Below are positions 1-11,166 of a stretch of DNA of 64,000 nucleotides, piece after piece. Numbering within the stretch: position 1 is the stretch's first letter; every line of letters starts with the position of its first letter. The translations under genes were made by a program, and so were the position numbers. This DNA is from Mycocentrospora acerina. Taxonomy: Eukaryota; Ascomycota; Dothideomycetes; Pleosporales. The DNA lies in NCBI GenBank assembly GCA_022701365.1, contig JAKUHH010000072.1, positions 186,001-250,000 of the forward strand. The letters are read 5' to 3'. Below the pieces are notes generated by a model, which had not been told where the DNA came from, did not search any database, and was given only the letters and a program-made list of their open reading frames with translations.

Positions 1-505
1 GCGTGTTCTTTGCAAGATGCTTCTCGAACTTCGACTCGAGTGAATTTGTCTCGTCGTCCTTCGAGGATTTGAGCGGTGTGATGTGGAATATTCTTGAAAG
101 TTGAGCTTTTCACAATTGACTGTTCGGTGTGTGGTAAAAGCGATAGAATTGGAGAGAGGAACTGGCCGCAGTCGACGAATAGATATAGCTAGAGATCTCA
201 TAGACTAGCGGAGCGGAGGTCCAAGTAGAGTCATAAGGGCGTAAGGGCGTGGAGTGCTGGCTGGGGCAAGTGATGCCTCGATTGGGAGTAGTGCCACGAC
301 GGGTACACGTTTTCCCGATTTGCAGCGCGTTGGCTGTTTGCGCCCAACCCCGTACTTCTCTCCATCAACAACAGCCCCAAACAACAGTCTGAGCTCCACG
401 TGTATTTGTATATCTACAGATTCTTGATTGTTCACGCTCTTGGGTGTGGTTGGAACTGAATTTGCTTCGCGAACTGTTGTAAGGCACATCGCCCGCCAGT
501 CGCTC
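1..505. other. 5' flank of the first gene
   Basis: No supported gene. The only long frames here run antisense and overlap the start of the next gene, and none resembles a known protein. The first in-frame ATG of the downstream gene is at 506; an upstream in-frame TTG at 428 is not a credible eukaryotic start. The stretch probably holds its promoter and leader. Confidence 0.6.
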
Positions 506-2989
506 ATGTCGACCACCGCAGCGCCTCCGCGTTTGAACGGCAGCAGCGTAGTACCCGCAGAGGTGCTTCGCGAAGCCGATTTTCTCCAGAAGATCTTGCA
601 GATACGCGATCAAGTGCTTGCTAGCAAACATCCACGCATCCATCTCCCACCCAAAGTAATTGAACAGGTTGCACCGCGTCTCCCCCAAAACACGCTGCCG
701 AATAGGCCTACGACCAACGGCACTCCAAATGGGATTTACGGCTCACAGCTGCTTCCCCCTCGTCCGGAAAGCTTACGGCAGCAGCCCACGTCAGCTAGCG
801 AGTTTGTTTCCCCTGTCCCACCTACACAACGACCCTACTCGGCCAAATCCGCTTCATCGAGCATCGACCCAGTGCTGCTTACGAAGTCTGACCACCTGAT
901 CAGGGCGGAACTGCAGCTCAAGCGACAACAAATAGAACGGCTCTTGAAGGATCAATTTGATAAAAAGGGTCGCGGCAGTGACCCAGAGGAGCGAGAAGCC
1001 CACGTTGATGTGGAGCAGTGTCTGATCGCCGCTCAGTTGCGAGTACCGCCTGTATCTGGCTTGCAGTCCACGACTAACAACAGTGACGGTGTGGAGTCTT
1101 TTGACGAGAACTCGTACTACTCTAGCAAAGCAAACAGTTGGTCCTCAGAGGAGGTTGATCCCAAGCAGAATAACGATGCTGATCCTGCAGGTCCATTTAC
1201 TCCACATGCAAAGCAACCTGCTATTCAGGTACCTGTTCAATCCCGTCCAGTCGGGCCTGCCGTCATTGACCTCGATGAAGAGGCTTATGAGCCTGCCGAT
1301 GATATAGAGATATATGAGCCTGAGCCCTCTGGCCTTTTAGAGACAGAAGAGGAAGAAGATTACTCACCTCCCCCTGCTGATATTGGCCCAAGTGAGCCAA
1401 GTAGGGGGCGGGCACGAAACCGTGGCAATCAGCGCTATGGTGGTACAAACGGGTATGACTTTGACGTTTTTCTTTGCTCCTCCTCCCTCGTAGCACGCCC
1501 ATTCCGCTCCTTCGTGGAAGACTTTTTGGTAGCCATTGCATTGTGCACTTGCTTCGACCTCTTGTCACTACACCGATTGAAGACTTGAAAACACGTGTTT
1601 CGCACTGAAGCTACAAACATGCCGTACTGGAGACAATTTTGAGTGCCTGGTTGCCGAATGATGTTTCGACAGAGATTCTTAGGATTACGAATCCTTTTCA
1701 ACAGCAAAAAGTGCTAACGGTTCAACAGATCATCACGTCAACAAAGTCCTACAGGCCCAGTTGCACCTCTACAAAACCCACGCAAACGCAGACGAGAAGA
1801 GAAGCGCGACGAGAAACGACGTCAACAGCACGTGAACAAGCGAGTTGCACGTTCCCCCGAACCGTACATCAAAGAGGAGCCGCAATCACCCCCTTCCTTT
1901 GCGGCCTTCGCTGATGCTTCAGCTAGCAAGCGACGCGCCCTACAGCCATTGCCCAACGATGTTGAGGTAGTGGCTCCACAAGAGATTGCCAGGATGCAGC
2001 CGGTCTACTATAGGGAGCAAGAAGCGGTGCCGCGACCTTATCGCGATTATGACGAGTTGTCATCACCAACGGTGATACGAGTACCACAACGTCGACCGCA
2101 GCGCGAGGATGATCTTAGAAGGATTGCAAGCCTTCAGCATGCTCACATGCCGTACTCTCCAGGTGGTGGTAATGATGTTTATGCCGCACCCGAACCCCGT
2201 CAAATTCGTGCAGTGTCACATGCATTTGTTGATCGACCTGAGCAGCCTGTTTACCGCGAAGCTTCGACGCGCCCCTCAGCTGCGCCTAGATATATACGCG
2301 AGCGATCTCGCTCGCCAATATACGAGTACCTTCCGCAACAACAATCTCCTATGGTCATGGCTCCTCCACCTCGTCGTATTGTGGTGGATCAGTACGGCAA
2401 CAAGTACTACGCAGCTCCAGTTGATGCCAGAGAATCAGTTGCACCGCCTAGTAGACGTATGGAGGTTGACCCTTTCTATGAGCGCGCGGCGACACGTGAG
2501 CCGACGATGCGAGCCCCGGCGCGGACAGAGATGTATGAGGAGGATGTGCAGATGATGCCTCCTCCGCCGCCCCGTCGGTACATGGAAGCGTCCGAGGTAG
2601 ATGTGATTGAGAGCCGAGGGTACCGGCCTCGAGAAGCATCTCGTCGGCCAGTAGAGATGGAGTATCGGCCGCAAGAAGTGATTGAGCGGCAAGCAGTGCC
2701 GCAGTACGAGGAGAGGGCGCCGCCGCCTGGGTTTATGGCGCCGCGAGGATACAGTGTACGACCGGAGCTTATTCGGCGAGAAGTGCCGGAAGGATATGCT
2801 CGGCATGAGAGCGTACAACCAGGCCATGTTCGTGTTTCTCAACCCCATCACCGTGAGGTGAGCATTGTGCACCAGGAGCCCTTTGAGGATCGTCGATATG
2901 CGTTTGCTGCGCCTCAGGGTAGGCGGTATGTTGAGGAGGGAGATTTTGTGCAAGAGCAATACCCGGCGCCACCACGCCAGCGATATTAG
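506..2989 (+). CDS. conserved disordered fungal protein, function unknown
   Basis: Two-exon model, 506-1452 and 1729-2989, about 735 aa. Both halves are low in complexity. The first half has a short helical start (AEVLREADFLQKILQIRDQ) and an acidic stretch with DLDEEAYEP and YSPPPADIG. The second opens with a basic run (PRKRRREEKRDEKRRQQ) and is then rich in Pro, Arg, Glu and Tyr, with repeated PPPPRR-like patches and YGNKYYAAP. The intron is unusually long at 276 bp: donor GTATGA at 1453, branch GCTAAC at 1713, acceptor CAACAG ending at 1728; the phase closes exactly. A 41-bp intron at 1453-1493 would lead into a frame with a TGA at 1606, so I prefer the long one. The composition fits an RNA- or chromatin-associated scaffold, but no domain identifies a function. 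Confidence 0.7.
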
Positions 2990-4274
2990 TTGGGATCGCG
3001 TATATATATATATTTGTTTAAAAAAGGGGAAGGGGAAGGGGAAGGGGGGTTGTTTTCTGGTTATTACTAGCAGTGATCATCTGTCTTGGTAGAAGTGATG
3101 TTGTTTTGTCGGGGAAGATGTTGGTAGTTTTTACCACTTCACCAAAAAAAGGGTGTAAAGTTAGTTTATTTTTTAGTTTGGCATGTGTTGTAACCAAGTA
3201 CGAGAATAAAATAATCTCATGTTTTGTCCCTGTGCGAAAAAGCCATTTTGCATATACGAATTGGAAAGTATGTGCCTACGCGCAAATGTATGTATAGATT
3301 TGCAATAGTTAATTATTGATATTTTTATTATTATTGTTATTTCTACATTCCTTTGTGTGTTTTTTTTGGTTTAATTATTATTTTTAATTTTAACGAAGAA
3401 CTGATGACGAAATGGCATGGTGCGATTTTTTTAGGTTTCCAAGAAGGGGGGAGGGGGGAGGGTGCGGAGGTTCAAGCAATGTCTTGCTCAGCCATGGCTT
3501 GGCTTGGCATGGCATGTGGAAATCACTTGTGGAGATGGGGGAAGAGAAGTCTATTTGTGGGCTCGATCGTCGTCTATCGATATGCTACCGGACCGGTAAG
3601 TTTGCGCCAGGATTGAGGCGGAGCCGCACGGCGGATGGGCCGGAGGTGTCCTGTTCAAGGCTGGAGGTGGTGGTGGTGATTACATGTCTTTGAGCGCGTG
3701 TGCTGTCACTTTTGTTGTTGTTGTTGCTGTTGCTGCTGCTGCTGCTTGGAGTGGATATGCAGTACATAGGAGAGGTAAGCGTGCATGTGTGCATGCATGT
3801 ACGCACGTACGCATGTTGTCAATGTTCAATGGGCTTCCACCTCCCACCTCCCTCTCTCCCCGACTAAGTATAGTCGGTGTGAAGAGAGAGATTGTACATG
3901 TTAGGGTTAGGTAGGTGGGCAGTTGCATTTTAGGTTGTCAGTTGTCAGTCTCCCCTTCGCCTTGCCTTGAGCACAGTGCGTGTAGGGGCGCACTCAATAC
4001 TCAACGGCGGCGGCGGCGGTAGCAGCAGCATGGGTAGGCATTGCGTCTAGATGGGGTGGATGACGGGGGCAGGTAGTCGCCCAAAGCCCAACGGCTGCTG
4101 ATGATGGGCGCAGCCAAACAGAGTTTGTGGCAGTGGCAGAAGAAAGTTGGCGGTGCGTGCGAGGTGAAACGAGGGGAGCGGGGCTGGCGTGGAAGGTGCG
4201 TCGAGACGAGATGCCTGGGTTGTGCAGAGGTGGAGGGAGGGGAGGGAAGGGAAGGGGGATACGACGGCAGGACG

Positions 4275-4370
4275 GGTGTGCATGTGTGCATGTGTATGTG
4301 TAGGTGTATGTGTATGTGTGGGTGTATGTGTGGGTGAGTGTGTGGGTGTGCATGTGTGGGTGTGCAGGCG
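4275..4370. repeat. GT-rich microsatellite
   Basis: Imperfect tract of GTGTAT, GTGTGC and GTGGGT units, visible by eye. It gives long repetitive frames on both strands that are not genes. Confidence 0.8.
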
Positions 4371-4618
4371 TGCGGCGAGATGGAAAGGAGGCTGACGGCG
4401 AGGGAGGCCTGCTCATGTCATGGTGATGTATGCGTGGCTCGTATGGCGGTAGTGCGGCGGGCTACGCTGCTTTGGCGCTGGGGCTGCCGACATGCACGGC
4501 GCACAAGCGACCCATCCCAACAGGCACGAGCAGGCAGGCAGGTGGTGGGCAGGGTGGATGGGTTGGCAGACCGGCAGGCAGGCAGACCGGCAGACGGGCA
4601 GGATAGACGGCATCGTAC

Positions 4619-4650
4619 AGCACAGCACAGCACAGCACAGCACAGCGCAG
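4619..4650. repeat. CACAG pentanucleotide array
   Basis: About six tandem CACAG units followed by degenerate GCATCGCATAG copies, in the upstream region of the KH-protein gene. Confidence 0.85.
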
Positions 4651-5026
4651 CATCGCATCGCATAGCTTCGCATAGCACAGCACCTAGGTGCAGCACACAC
4701 GAGCCGAGCCGAGTCGAGTCAAGCCAGGAACACGTCCCGTTTGAGGGCCGCGCGGGAGTGTTTGGGCGAGGGCGAGGGCGTGACGGCGAGGCGACTGACT
4801 GTGACGGTGACGGTGACTGTGACGGTGAGGGTGACCTGAGCCGCTGCTTTTTCTCGACCAGCGGCCTTGGTTGGCGGCGGTGCGGGCGGCGGCCAATCAG
4901 CGCCCGGCAGCTCTCGACCACACGTCGACTCGATCCCAGTCCCAGCGCTGCTCCTCCTCCCTCCCTCTCCCTCTCACCACCGCCCCGCCCGCCCGTCCAT
5001 CCCCCAGGGCTCCGCACCACGACGCC

Positions 5027-8000
5027 ATGCACAAGATATCAAACTTCACCGGCTCGGCTCGCCACGGCTGGGAAACGATGAAGCCCTCGGCCGGCTTCCC
5101 ATTCTCCAGATCCAACCACGACATGGCCGTCCCAGCTTCGCTCAAGCGGCCCTCGACAGGCACCTCGGCGCCGCCCACCATCCCCGCCGGCACCCAGGTC
5201 AACACCTCCTTCAACGTGCCCTTTTCCTCCAACCTCGTCGGCCCAGACCCCGACGACATCATGTGGGCGAGCCCGGGCGCCATGGCCCGCTGGACGCACC
5301 CGGAAGGCACGGCTGAGAACACGCCCACCCACAAGCTGCCCGTCCACGCCCAAAACGTCGACAACCTGCGCAACCTGTGCCGCGACGTGAGCGAGCAGAC
5401 CGACGGACGCGTCTCCGCCACCGTCGTCTCGGCAGAGTCGAAGCCGCTGCCAGGCCTGCAGCGCGGCCCCCTGCGCGCCCTCGTCACCAATGTCTGCCTG
5501 GCCGGCGAGCTGGACATTGTGCAACAGATGCGGTGCAAGATTCTCAACTCGACGCCCATCTCACTGGTAGGCTCTTGTCCCGCGGAAGGGAGCGGGGGGA
5601 AGTGATTCGTCATGGCGCGTGGGCTGACTTCTTGGCATAGCGTTCATCCTTTGTCGACATCGACCACAAGCTCATCTTCGACCAGGCTACTCAGACGGTC
5701 AAGGGCGCCGTTCTCAACCAGCTTGACCTCATTTCCACGACCACGCACGCCGACATTTTCCTGCTGACGCCAAAGCAGCCTGACATTGAGTCGGCCAGCT
5801 TCAATGGCAATGTCGACACAATGGACCCGCGTCTGCGCTGCGCCATCTTTGGCGACCTCGAGACCATGGAGCACGCCAAGACGCGTGTGTTGATTATGAT
5901 TGACCAGATTGTATGTTGCTAGTCCTCAGCCAGGCCCGGCCCTATCAGCCCCACACAAGCTAATATAAACTCCCCACAGCTCAAGAGATACGTTGACACG
6001 ATGAAGCTCGAGCTGACCATGCACACCCTCATCTGCGGACGTGGGCGCAAGAATATCAAGATGATTGAATCTGCCACAGGAACCGCCATCTACTTCCCGC
6101 CACCGTTCCCTCGCCTATTTGGGTACACGCCTCATGGAGCGCAGCGCAGACCAGATGACCTGGTTTACATCACAGGAGAGAGCTCAGAGAGCATCCTGCG
6201 TGCCAAGCAGCGCCTCCACGATCTGGTCATGTCGACCAAGGTCTTTGTGAAGCCAGTCATGGTAACTGACACCAAGCTTGATGCTATTATGCTTGAACGT
6301 TTGGACAAGGTGCGCAAGATTATCGAGACCAACGGCTCCTACATTCTGCTACCCCCTCTGGGCCACCAGCGGGGCGTTGTTCGAGTCCAGGGTACGGACG
6401 TCTTGCACGTCGAGCGCACCGTGCGTGAACTCATGTCTCTTGTAAGTCACACACACACGAAGCTGTTGATTCGACTCACACTGACAATCGCAGGCTGGTC
6501 AATTCTACAGCGCATCCTGGTTCATCACTCACCCTGATCCCACGCAGCGCCCGCCCACTGCGGCTGATGTTCGCGCAATGCTTTCGGACATTTGCATCAA
6601 CTCTGGTGCTGAAGTCAGCTTTGAAAAGCTCAACTTCCACATCTACGGCTCCGATGATGCTGTTAGGGCTGCTCTCATGGTCATCAGCAACATTCCATTT
6701 GTGAAGAAGTCTCAGTACAACATGAGCGTCAAGATTGAGCTTGCCAACGAGCACAAAGAGTTTGTTAGCGGTAAGAAAAATGGCAAGATCAACAAGATCA
6801 TGAGCCACAGCAGCGTGCAAATTGTCTTTGATGGCTTCAACGAGTACAACTTCTACATTGTAGTCCGTGGCGCCCAGTACGAGGCTACCAAAAATGGTCT
6901 TGACCTTGTCGAGCAAGAGATGCCTGCTGCCATCTCCTTCCACGTTCCTGACCAGTATCACAAGCGCATCATCGGAATTGGTGGTCAGCACATCCAGCGC
7001 ATCATGAAGAAGTACTCTGTCTTTGTCAAGTTCTCCAATGCCATGGATCGCGGCGGTTTCGGCAAGGAAGAAGATGACATCAAGGTCGACAACGTCATCT
7101 GCCGCACCCCTGCTCGTAACGCTCAGAATCTCGATTTGGTGAAGCAGGAGATTATGGACATGGTTGAGAAAGCAGACGCTGAGTTTGTTTCCGAGACCAT
7201 CAACATCAATCGTCTCTACCACCGTGAGCTCATCGCGCGTCTAGACAAGATTGACGAGTTGGAGAAGAAGTTCAACTGCAAGATCACCTTCCCCAGCACC
7301 GAGGAAGCGAGTGATATCGTCACTGTCTCTGGCCCTGAGTACCAGGTGCCATTGGCAGTTGATGAGTTTTTGGTAGGTCACGAGCGAAGCATCCTTTTTT
7401 GCTTTCTGAGAACAACAACTAACTCAATAATAGGGCATGGTGCCAGAGACCCACGATATCGCTTTTGAGTCTTCTGCCGAGCTCAGCGAGCATGTTCGCT
7501 CTTCCGAGTTCAAGTCTGACATTCTTGATAAACTCAGGACTCAGCACGTCGTGGACGCTCAATTCATGGAGCCCCAGACTGAGACGATTGATGGCAAGGA
7601 GCAGAAGATTGAGACTATTCATCTTGGCTTTACCAGGAACAATGCTGGTGGACTGAAAGACGCCACGGATTTCCTGATCAACCATCTCGTCATGCACGGC
7701 CTGGACACGAACACGATTCGTGGTGCTCTTCCTCGCCCCAAGTCCGACTCGTTTGAAGACTCGTTGCCCTTCTTCGAGTCCAAGCTTCTTCAGCGAGCCG
7801 AACCTGCTGTTGACAACACCGACTCTCCAACTCGCTCTCACTTTGGTGATGATGAGCGTCCTGGTATGCTTGACCGCCTTCGCAAGCCGGGCAGCATGTC
7901 TTCGTTCACGTCCATCTTCGCAGGACGCAAGAACACCAACTCACCTGGATCGCTCTTCAAGCACGCTTCCAGCAATGCCTCCAAGGCATCTCTCGCCAGC

Positions 8001-8252
8001 CTCGAATCTACGGGTAGCTACCGCAACCCGTGGAACGACAGCGGCATCAATCTCGCGGACGATGACCACCACGCCAACAGTTGGCCGATGCCGACTCCGC
8101 GTTATGAATCCAAGTTTCCTTTTGGTTCCACTTCAACGGCCACCGGGGACACGACTCCCAGGTACGATCCGCGCGGCTCCGTGGACAGCGGCCGCCCCGG
8201 CACTTCTCATTCTGCATCTGGATACCCGGCCCCTATTGGGCCTCCTCGTTAA
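5027..8252 (+). CDS. multi-KH-domain RNA-binding protein (Mug60/YLL032C-like)
   Basis: Five exons (5027-5566, 5641-5910, 5980-6441, 6494-7372, 7434-8252) give 989 aa; every join is phase 0 with clean GT-AG sites. KH-type GXXG loops are visible at GRGRKNIKMI (about residues 289-298), GKKNGKINKI (about 517-526) and GIGGQHIQRI (about 584-593), each followed by the usual hydrophobic strand. The last 200 residues are Ser/Pro-rich and probably disordered. KH domains bind single-stranded RNA. The architecture, with degenerate KH repeats in the middle of a roughly 1000-residue protein, matches the fungal family that includes budding yeast YLL032C and fission yeast Mug60; that name comes from memory of the family and is less certain than the domain. 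Role in the cell: probably cytoplasmic mRNA binding, by inference. Confidence 0.88.
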
Positions 8253-9203
8253 ATGATACCACCTATCTTCACATATACCATACGCCCGGCCTCCCCCCTT
8301 TACGAAGAAATACCCCACGCTCTCGGCTATGCGTTTGTCCATTGGGACGACAAAAGAATTATACCCCTCTCTCTCTGATACGGCGTATATATGCAAAAGC
8401 CCTGCTTTGGCTGGTTATTGCTGTGTTTGTGAGTTGCGTTTTTTTAAGGGACTGTCGCGGGTTGTTAATCTTGGTCCCTTTTCATGTTTGTTGAATGGGT
8501 TGTCTTTTTGATTTCGTATTTTTTTTTGCTGTGAGATGATTCCCCCATTGGCGCAAAAAGAAATATACCAATTTGCTGCTTTGTGGATTTTTTCGGTTTC
8601 TTGTGCGTCTGGTTGTTTTTGCTATTGGATCGATACCCGTGTAGGACGAAGGAGGAGGGGGAGGAGGCAGGGCGGGAATGGACAATGATGATGTATAGCA
8701 AGGTAGATGGGGGGGCGGTGGATAGAAAAGGGTTGTGTGTTTTTTCCCTTGCGCTTTCTGATGGACTACATTGTCAGGGATGATGATGTGTTTTCAACAA
8801 AGGCGAGGGGCGTTTTTTTTCTGTTGGCAAACACGATATATACATGATAGACGAGACGAAGAAAACGCACATTATACCCACGAATTGTTTACTTGAGTGC
8901 ATTTTTCTTCTGCCTGTACTTGAGCATCTCTTAGCCAGGTGGTGAGTAGGTAGAAAAGGTATTTTGGCAAGCAGACATGAAGTGACGTTGGACGATTTAT
9001 CATCCTCGGTCGAGCCGAGCCGAGCTACTCCATCCACTGATTGTTCGTCATTCTCCCCTCCAACGACAACACGCGGAAGAGCCCTCTCTCTCGGATAGCA
9101 GCTCCCAACACATACCTCCTCCGTGACCACGACACCCTTGATTCGGATTATTTACTTATTTATTTTATTCTACTCAATCATTTTATATACACATATATTT
9201 ACA
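8253..9203. other. intergenic region between KH and rhodanese genes
   Basis: No supported gene. T-rich sequence just after the KH stop probably holds its polyadenylation region. AT-rich sequence at 9140-9203 directly precedes the rhodanese ATG. Confidence 0.6.
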
Positions 9204-9998
9204 ATGGTATCATCCAGATGCCCATCCCGCATCCTCCTCGCGCTGCGACGCGCACCTACTACCGTCGGCGCCCCGTCTCGTCGCAGCGCAGCAGCAGCAG
9301 CAGCAGCATACTCTCAGGCGGCAGGGAGAGGGAATTGGAATCCTCGGTTCCCCTCCTCCTCGTCGGTGCTGCGAATTGGAGGGCAGCAGCAGCAGCAGCG
9401 GGGGAATTCCAGCACTTCCACGAAGAAAGAGGCAGCAGGAGGGGAAGGAGGAGGAGATGGGGGCGTGAATAAAATCTACAAGTTTGAAGACGTACGTTGG
9501 TTCCGTATTTATCCATATTTCTTTTACACAGACACATATCTAGCTACCTACCTACCTACCTACCTACCTACCTACCTACCTACCTACCTACCTACCTACC
9601 TACCTATATACACACATACATACATACAAGTATTCCATGCACTAAATCAAAAGCACACGCAGATCCTCTCGCTCATCGACTCGGCACCCCCCTCGTCGAC
9701 GCGCCTCCTCATCGACGTCCGCGAGCCGCACGAGTACGCGGCAAATACCATCCCGACTGCGATCAACATACCGGTTGTGTCGCGCCCGGACGCGCTGCTG
9801 CTGGACGAGGAGGCGTTTCTCGAGGCGTTTGGGTTTGCCAAGCCCCCGCGCGACAAGGAGGTGGTGTTTTTTTGCAAGGCCGGGGTGAGGAGTAGGGCTG
9901 CGGCGGGGTTGGCCAGGCAGGCGGGGTATGAGCGTGTGGGCGAGTATCCGGGGAGTTGGCTGGATTGGGAGAGGAGGGGTGGGAGGGTTGGGGAGTAA
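9204..9998 (+). CDS. rhodanese-like sulfurtransferase, probably mitochondrial
   Basis: Two exons, 9204-9491 and 9663-9998, give 207 aa. The first 90 residues are rich in Arg, Ala and Ser with few acidic residues and a short poly-Q, as expected of a mitochondrial presequence plus linker. A single rhodanese domain follows: RLLIDVREPHEY, then the active-site loop FFCKAGVRS, whose Cys (about residue 167) would carry the persulfide, then a typical YPGSWLDWERR end. Layout and length resemble the yeast mitochondrial single-domain rhodaneses (Rdl2/Aim42 type). The 171-bp intron joins IYKFED to ILSLID in phase 0 and contains a long CTAC repeat. Enzymatic role (thiosulfate or persulfide sulfur transfer) is from the family. 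Confidence 0.87.
   Translation: MVSSRCPSRILLALRRAPTTVGAPSRRSAAAAAAAYSQAAGRGNWNPRFPSSSSVLRIGGQQQQQRGNSSTSTKKEAAGGEGGGDGGVNKIYKFEDVRWFRIYPYFFYTDTYLATYLPTYLPTYLPTYLPTYLPIYTHTYIQVFHALNQKHTQILSLIDSAPPSSTRLLIDVREPHEYAANTIPTAINIPVVSRPDALLLDEEAFLEAFGFAKPPRDKEVVFFCKAGVRSRAAAGLARQAGYERVGEYPGSWLDWERRGGRVGE
9544..9606. repeat. (CTAC)n microsatellite inside an intron
   Basis: About 16 near-perfect CTAC units, all within the rhodanese intron at 9492-9662. Confidence 0.95.
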
Positions 9999-10189
9999 GA
10001 TGCTGGGAGGGAGGGAGAGAGAGTGAGATGGTAGGTAGTAGATGTGTGTGATTCGTGATGGATTATAAGATGTGGATAAACTCCTTTTGTTCTCTGCGAA
10101 TGTGAGAATATTTCAATACGCCTGCCTGCCTGCCTTTTGGTTTGTGATGCGCGCCATGATACCCCTCTTTTGCGCGACATTAAAAATAT

Positions 10190-10251
10190 CCCTCTCCCCT
10201 CAATTCCCCTCTCCCCTCAATTCCCCTCTCCCCTCAATTCCCCTCTCCCCC
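10190..10251. repeat. 17-bp minisatellite between convergent genes
   Basis: Almost four copies of CCCCTCTCCCCTCAATT in tandem, in the 297-bp gap between the stop codons of the rhodanese gene and the Fyv7 gene. Confidence 0.9.
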
Positions 10252-10295
10252 TCCCCCTCGCGACTTCTCTAACCCCTCACGTCTTCTCCAACCCC

Positions 10296-11166
10296 TCATG
10301 TCTTGCCCATCATCCTCTGCGCCTTGGCCAGCAACACGGTGCTCTCGCGCCCAAGCTTCCTCTGCCCGTTCGGCCCGCCCCTCGCCTTGGCCATTGTTTT
10401 TCTAAAGCGCTCTCTCTCGGCTAGTCTTGCCGCGCGCTCCTTTTCCGCATCGTCTCTAGCCTTTTGCCGCGCATCGGCCTCTGCCTTTTTCTTCTGCGCA
10501 ATCTCAGTCTCCTTTCTAAAGGGCTGCGAGCGTGGGCGCTTTTGTCGCCTGTCGCGTGACTGCTCGGGCTGGGACTCGGGCTCTGGGTTGGCTTCCTCGT
10601 CTTCGAGCTGCTTCAGGCGATCAGGGTGCGGGTCGAGGGTGGGTTCTGGGACAGGCTCGGCGGGCTCGGTGTCGCTAGGCTCGGCATCGTTGGTCTCTTG
10701 GTCGCGCTCGTAGACGGACTTGCGGGGCGTGTTGGTGGAGGATGCTTCTTCGCGGGCCTTGAGTTTGGCGTACGACTGCTTGAGCTTGGCTTTGTGGATG
10801 AGGTCTTTTTTAATCTTTTGCACTGTGGGGAGAGCGGTTAGTGGGTGTGGGGGTGGGGGTGGAAGGTGTTGCGACGGGCAGGAAGGTGCTAGCTACGTGG
10901 GGGCATGCAGATGCAAACCCCCTGTGCAGAAATAGAGAGACGGAGACATGGCGACATCGAGGCCGGGCTTTCCGAGTTTTTTAACAGAAAAGTGGCATGT
11001 TTGCGCCACCACGGCGGTAAGGCGGAAAGTGTATTACGGATGGGGTGGACATGCCTTTGCGCTTGTATGTGCCGTCAGGAAGGTTTGCGGGGCCGACGGA
11101 GAAGCCTTTCCTCTGCTTCTTTGCGAATCGGGCGGCGTCGTCTTCGCGGGGTCGTTTGGTGGCCAT
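10296..11166 (-). CDS. rRNA-processing protein Fyv7 family
   Basis: Exon 1 is 11166-11055 and exon 2 is 10822-10296, giving 212 aa. The N-terminus reads GFSVGPANLPDGTYKRK and joins to VQKIKKDLIHKAKLKQSYAK; this block is the hallmark of the Fyv7 family, small nucleolar proteins needed for 18S rRNA maturation. The middle is acidic and Pro-rich. The C-terminal 70 residues are a Lys/Arg/Glu-rich predicted helix (ETEIAQKKKAEADARQKARD and following) ending in GRESTVLLAKAQRMMGK. The join needs a GC donor: the intron begins GCATGT at 11054 and ends CACAG at 10823. No GT donor at the end of the conserved block keeps the frame. The gene converges on the rhodanese gene and diverges from the Atos-family gene. 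Confidence 0.85.

Larger units (their letters stand above)
2990..5026. other. 2 kb intergenic region rich in simple repeats
   Basis: No supported gene. It holds (GGGGAA)n at about 3027-3050, GTT/GCT triplets at about 3713-3750, a GTGTAT/GTGTGC-rich tract at about 4275-4370, a CACAG pentamer array near 4619-4650 and a GTGACG hexamer array near 4800-4835. The many overlapping frames at 4000-5030 on both strands come from this repetitive GC-rich DNA. The last few hundred bases lead into the KH-protein gene and are probably its promoter. Confidence 0.7.

Noticed and set aside
3901..3911. TTAGGGTTAGG, telomere-like
   Set aside because: Fewer than two full repeats; expected by chance in 64 kb and not evidence of a telomere or fusion.
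4001..5032. Several 70-240 aa frames on both strands
   Set aside because: They overlap each other, translate to repetitive Cys/Ser/Arg/Pro-biased sequence from microsatellites and GC-rich promoter DNA, and show no domain.
5951..6060. Possible extra exon or frameshift in the KH gene
   Set aside because: A normal 69-bp intron (5911-5979) in phase 0 explains the frame change fully.
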